Shown: positions 1 to 13,389 of the stretch, piece after piece
Layout of the letters: every line of letters starts with the position of its first letter
How positions within the stretch are numbered: the first letter of the stretch is position 1
From: Sipunculus nudus
Taxonomy: Eukaryota > Annelida > Sipuncula > Golfingiida > Sipunculidae
Direction: 5' to 3'
DNA length: 64,000 nt
Assembly: GCA_026874595.1 (NCBI GenBank)
Contig: CM049306.1
Location: forward strand, 50,418,019 to 50,482,018
Notes under the pieces: model-generated
Databases searched by the model: none
What the model was told of the DNA's origin: nothing
The model's input: only the letters and a program-made list of their open reading frames with translations
Translations under genes and position numbers: made by a program

Positions 1-590
1 TTCCGGAAATCATACACAAAAATCGTCAAGAAAAATACACTGAGAAGAAAAACACAGACACGACTCCTTGAAAATTGCAATTCACAGTCCTTCATATGTT
101 CAAAATAAAAGCAAAATCGGGTCTAAATTCTTCTTTTTTTTTCTTATACTGGGAGTTTTAATTTAATTATTTGAATATTAATGGGGTTCCCTTAAAACGC
201 GTTCATGAAAAATCAATACAATTGTCATGTCATCTATATTTAATAAACATACTTTATGCATAATTTTTCTAAAAATAAAATGTTTCCAATGTGAATATCG
301 CATCTGTTTCAAATTATATTTTAAAGTTATTAAAATATAAAAAAAGTGAGTCATTGTAGAGAGCCGATATGAATGCCACTCTGTGGTGGGCTCAGGTTAA
401 GCTAAATGATTATATCCCCATAACTGTTTTTGTTGCCACATCCAGCAATTTTGTTCTTTTTGTACACTGAAAATTGATATTTGATGTAAATAATATAAAA
501 TTTAACAGGATGTGAACTTTAGTCTGCTAATGAAGATTATGTTTTGGATATTACCCTAGATGTTATGACATTCACGGTATATTGTTATAC
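1..590. other. AT-rich sequence, nothing identified
   Basis: No gene, repeat or site recognised. Confidence 0.6.
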
Positions 591-654
591 ATTCAAAGAG
601 TAATATTTTTTTTTAAATCTTGAACAGAGAAAAGTGTGCTGCGGGAACTCCTTT

Positions 655-815
655 GGGGCGGACACCCCGTGTAACGGACAATTTTCGGGACGACCAAGCA
701 ATTATAGTACTTCAGAACCCCTCTGGGTCGCACACTCCACTGTTCCTGACAACGGACACTTTTTGTCCGCCAATCAGTTATATAATCACCCCCGCCAACG
801 GACACTTTACGACCA
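655..815. mobile_element. fragment with repeated AACGGACA phrases (pogo/Tigger-like end sequence)
   Basis: GCGGACACCCCGTGTAACGG, AACGGACACTTTTTGTCCGC and AACGGACACTTTACG are repeated within 160 bp. Such cGGACA words are typical of pogo/Tigger-like terminal regions in invertebrates. No transposase is visible. Confidence 0.3.
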
Positions 816-819
816 GAAT

Positions 820-1688
820 CGCCGGTGTCATTACAAAAAACATTCTATCTGCATATATGTCCTGCGTCTATAACGCTTCTCATCACAATAAAATTATCTA
901 ATTTTTTAGACAGGTAGCAATGGCAACAAAACCGAAGACGTTTTCGGTCCATTTACTTAGGTTTGTAATCTGCGACTGTTATGCGTTTTTTTTTTTTTTT
1001 AGAATATTGCAGACCAAGTTAAAAAAAAAAAACAAGTCTTATGTTATTTTTTAGTTTAGATGCCGTATCACATGCGGACAGCATGTTCTAGAGGACCAAT
1101 TTTCAGGGAGACCTATAAAACCAAAATATAGGAAATTTCTAGAAATAGAATATGTATCTGCTGATGGGAATCCAATTTCCAGCTGGACTGATAGCATTCA
1201 ACCAGGTCACGTATGCCATTATTTTTCCAGTCTACAAATGTTATTTGGTCCATAAAATAGCTAAACGTTTATTCTTATTCTTGGTCAAGACTATGAAATG
1301 GTAATAGATAATAGATATAAAATGACAAAGTTGATAAGACTGGCCATTGTTAAGAAAAGACATGTTTCTTAATGTTTCCCCTGGGGTCTTTGTCCATTGT
1401 CTTCCCAGTGATGCTATATAGATGGTATTCATATTCCGTTATGACAACCATGAATACCTGCATCTGCCAAGGTCCGCTTATCAAATTGGCTCACGTTTTC
1501 AGCAGATGACGTCTGGTTATTTTTTTTTATATGAATATTATCATCATCTTGTCTGTAATTGGCAGTGTCTACCGAAAGTATATATTCTGCATACACATTC
1601 GGAAAATGAGTCCAACCATGCACAAAATGATTAAAAAGTAAATATAAAATATGTTATTTTTTATTAACATGGGTTTCATTGGGGAACC
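820..1688. other. AT-rich intergenic sequence, nothing identified
   Basis: Only short A and T runs near 990-1030. Confidence 0.6.
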
Positions 1689-1912
1689 TACACTCTAAGA
1701 AAAAAATTGTTCCAGGTAGGACATCCCGGCTCTACCGTTGGTGTTCAAATTAGCCGCGCATGCGCATCCCAATTATCTAAACATCCGGTCAAATTTAGGT
1801 TCCACGTGGAACCTTCGCCGTTCCAAGAACCTCAGTGGTGTCGAGAGGAACCTGTACAAAGAAAAATGGGTTCCAGTAGGAACCATGGTTCTAGATAGAA
1901 CCGTCCATTTTC
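1689..1912. mobile_element. GGTTCC/GGAACC-rich element with a TACACTCTAA end
   Basis: The segment begins TACACTCTAAGAAAAAAATT and contains many inverted GGTTCC/GGAACC words (for example GGTTCCACGTGGAACC at 1799-1814, a perfect palindrome). The TACACTCTAA start is shared with the inverted right end of the element at 7349-7885. It is probably a MITE remnant. Confidence 0.4.
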
Positions 1913-2239
1913 ATCCTTGTTGAATAGAGAGCACCACCTACAGGCCAAGGCCCTAACTGAAAGAACGACGTTGACCAATACTAGACATTATGACTGGCAG
2001 TCGATGTTTCAAGTGATGCCAAAAGACAATTACAGACGCCTCTGACAAGAATAAATATGATTTTCAATGCCTTTGGCAAAAATCATCATCAAATCATTCC
2101 ATGGTGATTCGAGCGCGATTACGATTTGCGTGGTTATTTAAATAAGTTTTACAAACTGTATTGTAATAAAAATGTCCAAATTTCCAATAATAACCCTGGT
2201 CAAATATTCGACAATTAAGTGTTTTCCTTATACCCCCAA

Positions 2240-2264
2240 TATATATATATATACATATATATAC

Positions 2265-2316
<52 letters not shown>
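2240..2316. repeat. (TA)n microsatellite
   Basis: TATATA repeats interrupted by a few ACAT units; the surrounding open frames of Tyr-Ile repeats are artefacts of the repeat. Confidence 0.95.
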
Positions 2317-2318
<2 letters not shown>

Positions 2319-2479
2319 ATATTGTTTAAAAACGTCGAAAAACTACGGGCTACCAATTCAATAAAACAAAAAATAGCTAGGATGTTAAAAGAACTCGCTC
2401 TGAAGGTCATCATGTCAAATCCCAGCAGGGCTAGAACAGCGGATGATGATAATATTTCACCGGAAACAAATCCCTAGAT

Positions 2480-4954
2480 TTCCGTTCCCATGTCTGGACA
2501 ACAGGCTAAGACTGCAGGTTATTCTCAGCACTATATATAGAATACCTAACCCAACACGGCTTTTCAATAACACATTTTTGTCATAGGAAGGTATTCATCT
2601 TCACGAGGTTGACGGCTCCGGCTACGGGACAAGGACTTGTTACTTTAACATTAACGCCGCTGATAATGGATATCTGTAAACTGTCAACATGTGCAAACCA
2701 TGTGGTACACACGGGAAACATGTTAATCACTTCTCACATATAAACCCGATGTACAATGCTTCAAAGGTAAAAAACTTTACCAGAAGGGTGTGGGAAGGAG
2801 GATTATAGATGAGGTGTATGAAAATAATATCGCCATTTCATGAAGCAAATCTTTGATAAAAAAAATTTTATTCATATAATTATAATTAACTTTTAAAAAT
2901 TAAAATATTTTTTAATTATAATTTCAAAGCAGTGGTTGATAATGAAAATAATGTTTAGAATACCATACCACCTCCGTTAATAGAACTTTAAATATTATTG
3001 CATACTCTGTTCAAAAATGACGGAGAGATTGCTATCCCGACAAGCAGACTACTCCTCTTCCCGTACGAATGACGCTACAATTTAAAATCCTAATTGGGTG
3101 TTCCTATGAAGGTATTCCAGGAGACAGACTCTGGTACCATCGAACTGTTACCTATACCACGGACATGCTATCTAAGCCATGACTTAATGATTAATACAGT
3201 AAGGGGCGGCTGTAGTTGAAAAGTTGGTAAAGATGAATTCGGGGCTGAAAGCCGTTAACAAAACACGTGGTGATCTACACAGAACGTACAGTAGGGATAA
3301 AGTTTCTTTATAGAAATAGATCATAAAGAAAATCTAAAATATAAATGCGAACATAATGTAGCCAACTGGCTCAAGTGTTTTTGAGATGATAATTCCGAAG
3401 AAGGAAGAATTTCCTCTTCCACGTTCCCTTCTCAAAGAAAATATTCTAAACGGCTGCAAACCAGTGACATTGTTAACCATGATGTCGAAAGGACATAAAA
3501 GAACGAACTAAAAAATTAAACGTAACTCTTGCTTTTAGGGTAAGAGGTTTAAATCTTTATTTATTTATTAAGGCTTTATTTATTTTCCATTATAAAGAAG
3601 GCGTGCCATTAATCTTAGGATGTATAAGATATAAAAGACTGATCCCCTCTTTAAAGATGTGATTGAACCTAATTGTATTTCAGAAAACAATTAAAGCTTT
3701 CTTAATAGCTTATTTCATTTATAATTCACAATAATATTGTTAAAAAGCACAGATCAGTGTAAAACCTTAGTTAATTGCAGAAATCATTATAGTCTAAATC
3801 CTTTCAAATCCTATTGCTCCTTTGCCTAACATCTTTTCTGAACAATGGCTTTGTCACATAATGCATTCCTGTTTTAAATGATACGATTTCCAGTCTTTGT
3901 ACACATAATCTTATTTTCGTGAGAAAGAATGAAAAATTGAAATAGATTTCATCTGTAATGGATTAAATGGTAAAAGAAATCACAAATACGCCTTTGTCTG
4001 AGCGACACAAAACGCTGTTTGTATGATTTGCTGCCAATTTATAATTAATTGTTAGTCCATATATTATAAACCTACATTCAAGCTTAGACATAAATCTAAA
4101 ATTATATGTTTATCCTCAAATATAGAAGAAATTATGTTTTGTTTCAAATGATTTCGTTTAGAAGTATATTCTTAAATCAAACCTTACTTCATACCACAAT
4201 ACCCCTATGTAGGGATATAATCATATAACATCTTATACAGAGCAAAATGAAATAATATACCTCGCAATTTTAGCGAATGAAACAATACAAATGTGTGATT
4301 CATTTTGCTGATTAATACCCTTTTATAACTCATGGAATGCAATTATCGAGGGTTGCTTGAGTGTAAATCTATATTTTGAGTCACCCGAAGTCCAAGGGCG
4401 TGTAATTATACGTCAGTATTTGCCCTGTAGATAGGAATCACTGCACTGTTGTCGCCAACAACATACTAAAAATATCAGTCGTGATCCACTCTATTTTACT
4501 TTATATTTGGGTGTAATTGTAATGCAGTGGACTCAGATTGCAACTGTATTCCGATTCTGTACAGTCGAGCATTGGGTATTGTCAAATGAACTGATGATAT
4601 TTTGCGTAACTGGAATAGATATGATTTTGAATCGAGATCATCTATAATTAGAACAACAATTTATTTTGGGAGAATTGTCATATGTTTACAATTTCACATC
4701 TCCAACTCCTAAATTTAGTTAAGCTGTAATTTAAGAGTGCAAATTATGGCTAAAAGCTGTTACCACCATGTAGACACATTCTTATAACGATAAAACGTTT
4801 TGACGAATAAATCGATTAGATAATCGACACGCTGAAGATTATGTTCAGATTTTTTTACATATTCATGTGGAAAGTTGAGAAATTGACCAGTGTGCCATAA
4901 ATCTCGAGTGACATCGTTCCACACACTGACCTAAGACTGAAAAAATAAGACCCT
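2480..4954. other. AT-rich intergenic sequence before the LINE
   Basis: No open frame, splice-bounded exon or repeat recognised. The last few hundred bases may include unreadable 5' LINE sequence. Confidence 0.55.
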
Positions 4955-6722
4955 GAAACATGAATGTTCGATTGATACCAATGATTTCATGTCCCTGTGT
5001 ACCCTGAATAACAGAAGCTGTAGGTACAAACAAAGCAATAGGTTTAGATGGTATCTCCCCGCGATTTCTAAAGGCGGCGGCATCCTATATTGCACTTGTA
5101 CTAACGAAAATATTCAATTCTTACTTGCGGTCTGAAGTGTTTCTTTGTTTATGGAAAAGGGCTAATGTGAGCACAAAAAATAAATGTGGTGACGCAAAAA
5201 ACATTGACAATTAACGACCGATTTCAGTTCTCAGTTGTTTATTTAAAATCCTGGAAAGACACGTTTATAATCACTTCTACGAATACCTGACTTCTCGCGA
5301 TCTTATATCCTCAAATCAATCTGGCTTCAGAACACTGCATTCATGCCAAACTTGCCTTCCGAAAATTATTAATGATTTTTTTCATTCTATCGATCAAGGA
5401 TATATTGTTGGTTGCGTAGCGATAGACTTTTCTAGAGCTTTCCAATTAATTCCACACGATATTATTCTTAGAAAACTTCAGTTGATGGATGTTCGAATAC
5501 CACTTTGAAATGGTCTTACATTTTATATCGCGTCCAGTCCGTTAGTTATCTTGGGAACATATCAAATCCCGTTCTTTGTGTGTCTTGAGTACCACAAGGC
5601 AGCTCTGAATTTGGACTTATCTGAAGAAGTTAATACAGGGTGTACAATTAACAAATTTGTCATCAATACCAAGAAAACACAGACAATGATAATATGTTCA
5701 TCTCAGCGTAACATGAACATAATGACATATTGAGACAAGAACTCTTGATAAACATACAAATGGTGTGATGAAACCAAATGTGGATCAAATCAAACTTCGA
5801 GGTGTACATATTGACAGCTCACCGTCTTGGCGTACTCATTTTACGCATGTAAATAAACCGATGCAGTAAGTTATTAGGCCTTTTATGGAGATCTCAAAAA
5901 TATCTCATCCTACGATGTAGAGTTTCATTTTACAACTCATACATATTACCGTCTATCTGTTATTGTATAAACATATGGGAACATGCATTTACCTCATACA
6001 TTAACAATCTCTCTCGTATCCAAAAAAAAAAAAGGGCTGCGCGTTTTGTTCTCGGTCTTCCTTAAGAAACCAGCAGTATTGCTATTTTTGGTGAATTGAA
6101 ATGGCTCAATTTTGAGAATGCAGTCCGATATCACACATGTACTGCAATGTTTAAGGTGTTTAACTCACTTATTCCTGAGCATATGCATAGTCTTTTTTTT
6201 TCCTATCGAGCCATTAAACTCTCGGTATTTCTTGAAGTCTGTTTCTCAGGAAAGACTGGCTGAACCTTTTTCTTGCACGGAGACGATGCAACGGTCATTC
6301 AGATTCACGTAGAGTATGTGGAATAACCTTCCAGATTCAATAAAAACTTCACTACACTTTTTCTAAACGGTTACTAAATCAATATTTACTTCAGCTTCAG
6401 CCTGATCATTCTGTTTCATCATAGATTATTTTTTGCTTCTAACCATACATGCAATTTACTATATTTATCTTGAAATTTACTTAATTTTATCATACACTGT
6501 AATATCGTAATTTTATCGATACATGTTTTAAGCAGTCGATTATCATTATGAATTTCTGTTTGAAGTTTTTATATATGTATTTAGTACTATATATCTATGC
6601 ATCCATGTACGAAGATTTATGCGATTTGTTATCTTCTCGAGAGCCCCAAGTAAGATAAGTGCCTCAGGACTAATTATGTTTGTATAATATCCTCGTAAAA
6701 TAATGTATATAAATAAATGAAT
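4955..6722 (+). mobile_element. LINE (jockey/CR1-like non-LTR retrotransposon) reverse-transcriptase remnant
   Basis: Conceptual translation over several frames gives ordered reverse-transcriptase blocks: KAIGLDGISPRFLK (about 5027-5070), NDRPIS-type and LFKILERHVYNHFYEYL (5210-5290), SNQSGFRTLHSCQTCL (5310-5358), and VAIDFSRAFQLIPHDIILRK (5417-5476). The VPQG block (about 5588) is followed directly by DLSEEVN...TINKFVINTKKTQTMII (5608-5690), so the (Y/F)xDD catalytic block between them has been deleted. RGVHIDSSPSWRTHF (about 5800), RAARFVLGLP (about 6036) and the C-terminal WNNLPDSIK region (about 6319) follow. Stops and frameshifts are many, and no endonuclease domain was found 5' of it. 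The 3' end is probably the short TAAATAAATGAATA tail near 6710-6722. It is a dead, 5'-truncated copy. Confidence 0.85.
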
Positions 6723-7348
6723 ATATAACCACAAAAACAATGGCTCTACCTAAGAGGATTGATATATACTAAATATATATATATTTCAATTAAATATATT
6801 GAAAAATGTAATATTAATAGAGGCGGTGCATGTATATGCTTGGTTACGATTTACCAATGGTTATTGGAGAAAATATTCGACACAGTTTTAGGGCCAGCCC
6901 TATCGACATGTGAATTAAATGGCCAAAATTGAGTCCATTACCATACCCGTTATCAGTACGCTCGACTTCACACGAACCGCATAAACCTTTCCCAGAGGAA
7001 GACGTACGTTCTACTTTCACTAGAAGGTAGGGTATTTATTATATTCTTTTATAAAAACCGACATTATATTCACATCTGAGTACACTACAGTTTGTCTTTA
7101 CGTCTCCCCCAGACACGACCTTGATAATAAGGTCAAGGTCAAACTATATATAATAGTTGCAAATATGTCACTACTCTGATCAACGGTAAGCTTTTGAAAA
7201 TCAACCGTATTGGAGATCTAGCGCAAACAGGAACAGAGGAGAGAAAATTAGTAAGAAAATAATTTCCATTGATGGTTTTCGGCTTCGAGGGACCTTGGAA
7301 TGCTGTCTCTACCTCTCCTCTTCGCCAAGTCTGAAACCCTCCTTTCCT
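6723..7348. other. intergenic sequence
   Basis: The only notable item is a nuclear-receptor-like AAGGTCAAGGTCAAA (7131-7145). No gene seen. Confidence 0.5.
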
Positions 7349-7885
7349 TACACTGCAAAGGGGCCCGTCCGCTCATGTTTCAAATAAACTATTACACGCA
7401 TCAAATAAAGACATATTTTGTGATTCACATATTTGGTAGAAATGTGGTTTTACCATTTTCATTAATGAGCAGCAATTGAAACACTAAACTTTTTTACCAG
7501 TGTCAATCTGAAACGGGGGTCGTTTATTTGAAATATATGTCTTACTTTACGTGAATTCTGGCATATTTCATGTAAACATGTTTCGCAACATGTTTCAAGT
7601 TAATTCCATGTTTTGCGATTTACATGTTCTAACCTGAAACATATGTCTTACTTTACGTGAATTCTGACATGTTTCAGGTTAGGACATGTAAATACCAAAA
7701 CATGTAATTAAACATGTTGCAAAACATGTTTACATTTCCATCTACGAAACATGTTTCAAACTGAAACGTTAAAGCATAGATTTGAAACACGATTTGTTTT
7801 GAAACCCCAAGACGGTTTTAAAAAAATGGAACAAAATGGCGTTTTAATTAAAACTATGAAACGTGTTTCCAGGTTTTAGAGTGTA
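7349..7885. mobile_element. ACATGT/GAAAC-rich repeat element
   Basis: The element is built of many ACATGTTT and TGAAAC motifs and palindromes. It contains a direct duplication of about 107 bp (TATGTCTTACTTTACGTGAA at about 7535 and about 7643). The right end, read inward, is TACACTCTAAAACCTGGAAA and the left end is TACACTGCAAA, a weak inverted match. It is probably a decayed MITE. Confidence 0.45.
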
Positions 7886-8856
7886 CTCGCAAGTGACCAT
7901 TTAAACGGATGACTCAGAGTATGATGCATGAAAATTAGGTAAATCTCTAACCTGTGATTATTATTCCAATAATGAATGATTGGCAAGTAATGGGGTAGCG
8001 CAAACAGAAAAAAATAATGAGAAGAAATGAAATTGATAGTTTTGCACTCAATGGGGCTTAAGAAGGTCCTCCCACCAAAATGAATGTTTACATAAATAAA
8101 GAAATAAACTCATCAACCCATCATTAAACCTTATGAGAAAGTCTTAATAGTTAAGATCACACGGTTCTTGAATTCGTATTATTAAGCAACTTTGCAACTC
8201 AACAAGCTTGTATATACCTATTTTCCTCATTGTCTAGCTGTTTCTTTTTTTTTAAGAAATGATGACATGACAATGATGGGCCAGTACCTTGCTTCCTCAA
8301 ATAAGTACGAAACTCGATATCATTGTTCCCCAGAATCTTTATACATAAAGCAGAACCCGGTAGTACTACCATGATCCTACCACCCAGAATAGAATGATTC
8401 AGTCAGTAAAGCTTATACGACTTGCTCTCGTTATATAGGGCAGCACCTAGGATAGGCAGTGCCATCAATGGATCTATTTATGTTTCTGTGACCATCATAA
8501 AGAAGTTCATGACTCAGAGGCATGGAATTACGTTCTATTTTATGTAATCTTCTTATCTTGTAATACCCGAAAAAGACACACAGTAGGCCTACCAGTATTG
8601 ACAGCATCAGGCTACAAAATGCAATTATTTATTGAGCAGAATGTGAATTGTATTAACCAGCGCTTTGACAACTATTTGCGGTAGTCACGGTTTGTATCTG
8701 GTTAACACGCCGAGAATTAGGGAAACATCGCATTACTTTCCAATATGAGTAGTTTTTATTACCAGCTGCAATCTCAGACTTGATAGCATTCTTATTCCTT
8801 ACAATAAACGAACGCACACACCTACGCACTCACACACATTAACGTTTTAGTATAGC
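7886..8856. other. intergenic sequence, nothing identified
   Basis: No gene, exon pair or repeat family recognised. Confidence 0.55.
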
Positions 8857-9060
8857 CTAACCTTTCATAGTGTGCACCTTCATAATGTGGACACCTCTAT
8901 ATAGGGGACAACTCTGGACATTCCTCTATTTTTACTTCTCCAAATTATTTATGTTGCTGTCATGGCCCTCATATAGTGTTAATCACTATGAGTTGGCAGT
9001 TTGACCCAGTCCTATGGTTGCCTACATTATAGAGATTAAACTATATAGAAGAGGAATTCG
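8857..9060. mobile_element. pogo/Tigger-like terminal remnant
   Basis: CCTTCATAATGTGGACACCT, CTATATAGGGGACAACTCTG and a distal ACATTATAGAGATTAAACTA segment resemble the paired ends of short pogo-type elements. The copy is strongly decayed. Confidence 0.3.
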
Positions 9061-9713
9061 TTATCGAGATTTAATAGAATTATTTCAGCTAATACAATTT
9101 TTTTGCTGATATGTTAGAGTAATACTGGCTTGTATGATATAATTAACATACTTTATCTCTGTCAGCATTTTAATATTTCTTGTGAGGGTAAAGTATGAGG
9201 AGACGCGACAGGTACGACGGTTTTCATTATTAAGTCATTTCAATTACTTCATATACCTTATATCATCTGCGCTGTCCGAGGAGTTCGTATTTTCCGGGTA
9301 ATTAAGCATAATTTGATTACTATATTTTATTACGTCCCCGAATTGCCATGATGTCCAATTTAGATAGATTATGGGCTGTTCTATTTAATTTCCTGGCATT
9401 TCTGCTAAATTGTGGGTCACGTTATTCATAGGTTAGATGTATTGTAAATCTTAAGCGTCGTTTACGGCTTAATGCGGTCGGGTAATGGGGGCTGCTTGCG
9501 GTATACTTTATTGTCTGTAGAGACCCAGTAAATAATCCATTAACAAGCACCAATTTGGGTCAACCTCCAGCGCCCTGGGCGCTTTAGTACGATGAAAAAC
9601 TTAATCTAACCATTGTCCAGTTCGCTTCATGTAATGTATTACAAGAGAAAACATTAATATGGTGCCTCGATGTATAAATGTTTCCTTGTAGAGCTACATT
9701 TCTGTCTCTTTAT

Positions 9714-9752
9714 CTGTCTGTCTGTCTGTCTGTCTGTCTTCCTCTCTCTCTG

Positions 9753-9789
<37 letters not shown>

Positions 9790-9812
9790 TTGTCTCTCTC
9801 TCTCTCTTTCTT
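9714..9812. repeat. (CTGT)n followed by (CT)n microsatellite
   Basis: Six CTGT units at about 9716-9740 pass into a pyrimidine-only (CT)n stretch ending near 9812. Confidence 0.95.
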
Positions 9813-9819
9813 GTATATT

Positions 9820-11220
9820 TTATTTACATTCAATTTCAAGTATTATTCGTTTATGTAGACATTTAAAAAATTATTTGCGTAGATAATTTATGAGAGATGT
9901 AAAGAGTTTTTCAATGCAAAAAATCATGACGTCATATCTGGATGTAGGAGAGAATAATAATCATGACAGAGTTAGAGACCACATAAGCATTTAATTAGGA
10001 ATCTGATAGACCAATGACATCCCGAAAATCTCTACTGACAAAGCGTTAAATCTTCAGTTTTAAAATAAAAATCGTGGCTTGATATTCAATATTGTTTAGT
10101 AATCAAAATCAGTTAGTGGTTCCATGATTTGTATATGAGCTAAACCAATAATATGTTAGATCTCTGGAAATACAATAATGCTCTCGTAACCTTATTAGAG
10201 ATATGGAAGCTTGAAAAATCTGTTACACTGTGATGATTGTACACACCTTAGGTAAACGGAACATTTAAAAATGAAATATCATTGTGAAATATGTATTAAA
10301 AACAGGATAATTAAATGTCATTGAAAGCAGGTCTTTTTTACTTATCCCTGTACATGCATGTTTTTTTAATAATTTAATTGGTCAAAATCTTCCAAACAAT
10401 TGTTTATTTATGTTTATTAAGATACTACTTATGCCTAGCTGTTATTCTGTATCCTGTAGTGATTACAAACATATAGTTAACGCAATTGTTCTTATGAATT
10501 CTTTCAGGGTTTTAAATCTTTGTATGTTATAGATTTGTGTGTAATATGACATCCTATGAGTGGGTTTAACAAAATTAACATTTTGTTACGGTTTAAAATT
10601 TATTCCCTCATTTTGAGACAAACATAGTTTTCAGTCTCATGTCTTTCGCGTGGATTTTTAATAAACATATAGAGAGTTATAAGCATGATGAATCAATACT
10701 GTGGCTAAATGAACTTAAATAGGTGAAATAGGAACAGTGCATGGATACAATCAGGTCAATGCTACCTCCTGCGTGTCACCAGAAAACTGTGACCTCTTTA
10801 TTATCTTGGTATTGCACATTTAAGTTAGCATATTATAACCAGATGATTTTTTTCTATAACTTGTTGTAAATTAATATATGTATCGATGTTAGAGTGGTTG
10901 CGTAGGTTTAGAGAACCAAGGTGTCTTATTTGATATTTGTTTCATTTCAATCGTAATTCCGTGAGAATTGTTTCTTGCGAGATTCGTAAGGTCTAGACGG
11001 TTTCCTGTAATAACATTGTTTACTCTAGATTTAAAAGGGTACGCACTTGCATATCTGATCTTTCCCATAATGTTGCCTCTGGAGGCGTGTCCATTTTTGT
11101 ACCCATGCGTTGAACGACAGGTTAATAATGTAAGGCGATAGGCCAAGAGCGGTCAGGATGGGTGACGTAATCATCAGTATATATTTTGAAGACGCGAGAG
11201 TAAAATAACAATCTCCTAGG
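9820..11220. other. intergenic sequence upstream of the putative plus-strand promoter
   Basis: AT-rich, without recognised exons or repeats. Confidence 0.5.
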
Positions 11221-11559
11221 TCAGCGCGCTAGATGGTGTAGTCTGACAGTATGGCGGTCCAGAGGAGGGTGCGAGGTTGTCTGTGAACTGATCAGCTGAC
11301 GGATGTTTTCCCAGTGTTTTGTATGTCTAAGACTGCGGAGGGCAAAAGCAATCTCACAAACGGACTTGGGAGTAGTGTTTACAGAAGGACTAGTAAATAG
11401 TCGATCTGTCGTGGTGGAGCCCAGCGCACAGACCAGGACAAATGATACGCTGATCATTGTAAATGGTACCGAATATCGTCGTGTACGATGGTATATTCGA
11501 GTACAGAGTGTTGGAGATATCAAGAGTAATACTGCATTGACAAACATTGTCTGAGTGAT

Positions 11560-11812
11560 GTTACACAGAAAGCTGTGAGCATATCTGTCAGTGATTCAGA
11601 GCGAGAACCTCAAGGACAGAGACCTTATCAAGCCAGTGATTAATCGGACGGCGAGAAGCGTTTGCGTATCACCAGGACTCGAGGTTTCCAAACCTGAGTC
11701 ACGTGCGCGCCGATCATGTGACCGGCAGTCTTAGTGCCAGGCGGACTTCCTGTGTAGTGTGCATTCGTGATTAATCAGGACTCTGTGCATTTGTGTATTG
11801 TGTAAGGACACT
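11560..11812 (+). promoter_or_regulatory. CpG-containing promoter/5' UTR candidate with E-boxes
   Basis: The stretch is richer in CpG than its surroundings. It carries an AP-1-like TGAGTCA (11695-11701) overlapping a CACGTG E-box (11700-11705), a TCATGTGAC site (11714-11722) and an ETS-like CTTCCTG. It directly precedes the putative first exon at 11813. No TATA box is visible. Confidence 0.3.
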
Positions 11813-11854
11813 ATGGATTTGTACCATGTGCGTGGAGTGCCTCTCCAGAGAATT
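11813..11854 (+). CDS. putative first coding exon of an unrecognised small gene
   Basis: An ATG in fair context (CACTATGG) opens a 14-codon frame, MDLYHVRGVPLQRI, that ends exactly at a consensus donor (ATT|GTAAGT, phase 0). A TGA lies in frame 45 nt upstream (11768-11770), which fixes the start. The sequence before it is locally rich in CpG and carries E-box-like sites, as expected of a promoter or 5' UTR. I do not recognise the protein. A second exon-like segment of the same phase lies at 16919-16960. No homology supports coding, so it could be a chance or non-coding exon. Confidence 0.35.
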
Positions 11855-11994
11855 GTAAGTTTAATTTTATTGTACATGTACTTTTATTCTTTATGATACA
11901 CACGTCGTTTTCATCTTTTGGAGTGTATGTGTGAATTTCAGGTGGTTCAGTCCACTGTTTAATAGAACCTGGAAAGTCAATTCCTTCGGGGGAG

Positions 11995-12490
11995 TGACAC
12001 TAAGGTAATATAAAATCGGTTTTAAATTACCTGGTGTAGCGATTTCAGATTACCTCCGGTTTCAGATTAACCCCCCCCCCCCCCCGGATATCAATTTCAG
12101 CATGTGTCCTAAGGTTTAAGATTGCCCCTCAAAACAGTTGTTCATTTATGCTTATTTACCTAAAGTTCTAATAATTCGTTTCTTCTGGACTTTTGAAATT
12201 GGCTTAAATATTGTATAATTATTTTCTGCATGTAATGTGCCAAGCGCTTTGGTGAAATCTATGAGCCAATCGACATATAATAATGTAATTTACATTTTGC
12301 GACACTTTATTTTTTTTTCATAGAATGATTTCAGCTGTTATACTGAATCGCGTATCTATTACGTGGTTTCTTCAAAAAAACTCTTTAAATAATTCCTTTT
12401 TAATGAGTTTAATCGATAACTGGAGGGGGGTTGAGTCTGAAATGGGGGTAACCTTAAAAAGGGTAGTCCGAAATCTTTTCACCGGTAGAG
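11995..12490 (+). mobile_element. ATTACC-palindrome repeat family, copy 1
   Basis: The copy starts with a near-perfect palindrome (GGTAATATAAAATCGG then TTTTAAATTACC, 12004-12031), followed by GATTTCAGATTACC and a C15 run. It ends with GTAACC and GGGTAGTCCGAAATC motifs. The middle (CCCTCAAAA...TTTATGCTTATTTA and TATTACGTGGTTTCTTCAAA) matches the copy at 60858-61365. It is probably a non-autonomous element with subterminal inverted motifs. Confidence 0.55.
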
Positions 12491-12494
12491 ACTC

Positions 12495-13389
12495 GCTCTT
12501 TATGACAATATGTTTCTGTTTCTTTTACAAGAACTCTCAACTTTTATCTTTGCGCGGCTCTTCTAGTGATGAGATGAGATGAGCGATTCATTGTGAGGTT
12601 GTCATTCACCAAGAGATAATTCGTCATTCATCTAATTTCTCCCTGGTGTAAAAAAAGAATCTAATCAGCACTATTCATTTATAAAGAGTCATTCTGGCGG
12701 CAGAACGTTTCTTTTTTGAAACCCGAGCGCCTCGTTTTGGCATCATTCAGTTTCATGATTACATAATATGCGATAAATCACAATGATATTCAATATCAGT
12801 CGCATAAAATGGCAGCATGTAATATTAAAGTTGAAACAATGACTTATTTCGGAACTAATCACACAAAACCATAAGACGGCACCCGTTTATTTCTAATTAT
12901 ATAATGCTTGATAGAGATTGATTTTAGTGTTCTCAAGGAAACTACAACCTAATTAACTAAATTAAAGCCAGAAAAATTACTAAACAGAATAATTAAGTGG
13001 TTCAATTAATCTGATATATATTATTTGCTGAAACCAGTATATTTTTATGAAATGGTGCAACAACTTCAGTCCACCAGAGAGACAGATCACACCTAAAAAC
13101 AGAATGTATGAAATACAAGCTAAAGGAATAATACCTGGGTACAATAATTAATAGACGCTAATGTGCAAAACATTTATAAAAAGGGAAACATGAGAAAACT
13201 GTACCGGATGAATGTTGATACGAATATAATGGAACTTTTTTATAAGTCTGTGATACCCTAAAGTCGGGAAAAAGTCTAAGGGCTGAACATTGCCGCACAG
13301 CAAGATACAGGAAAAGCTTCATACTAACTAGTTTTAGATTGTTAAATGGTACAGAAAGCACTTTGATGTAAGTGATATAGGAATTGTAT
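12495..13389. other. sequence within the putative intron of the plus-strand gene
   Basis: Nothing recognised; the far end may belong to the LINE-like fragment at 13390. Confidence 0.45.
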
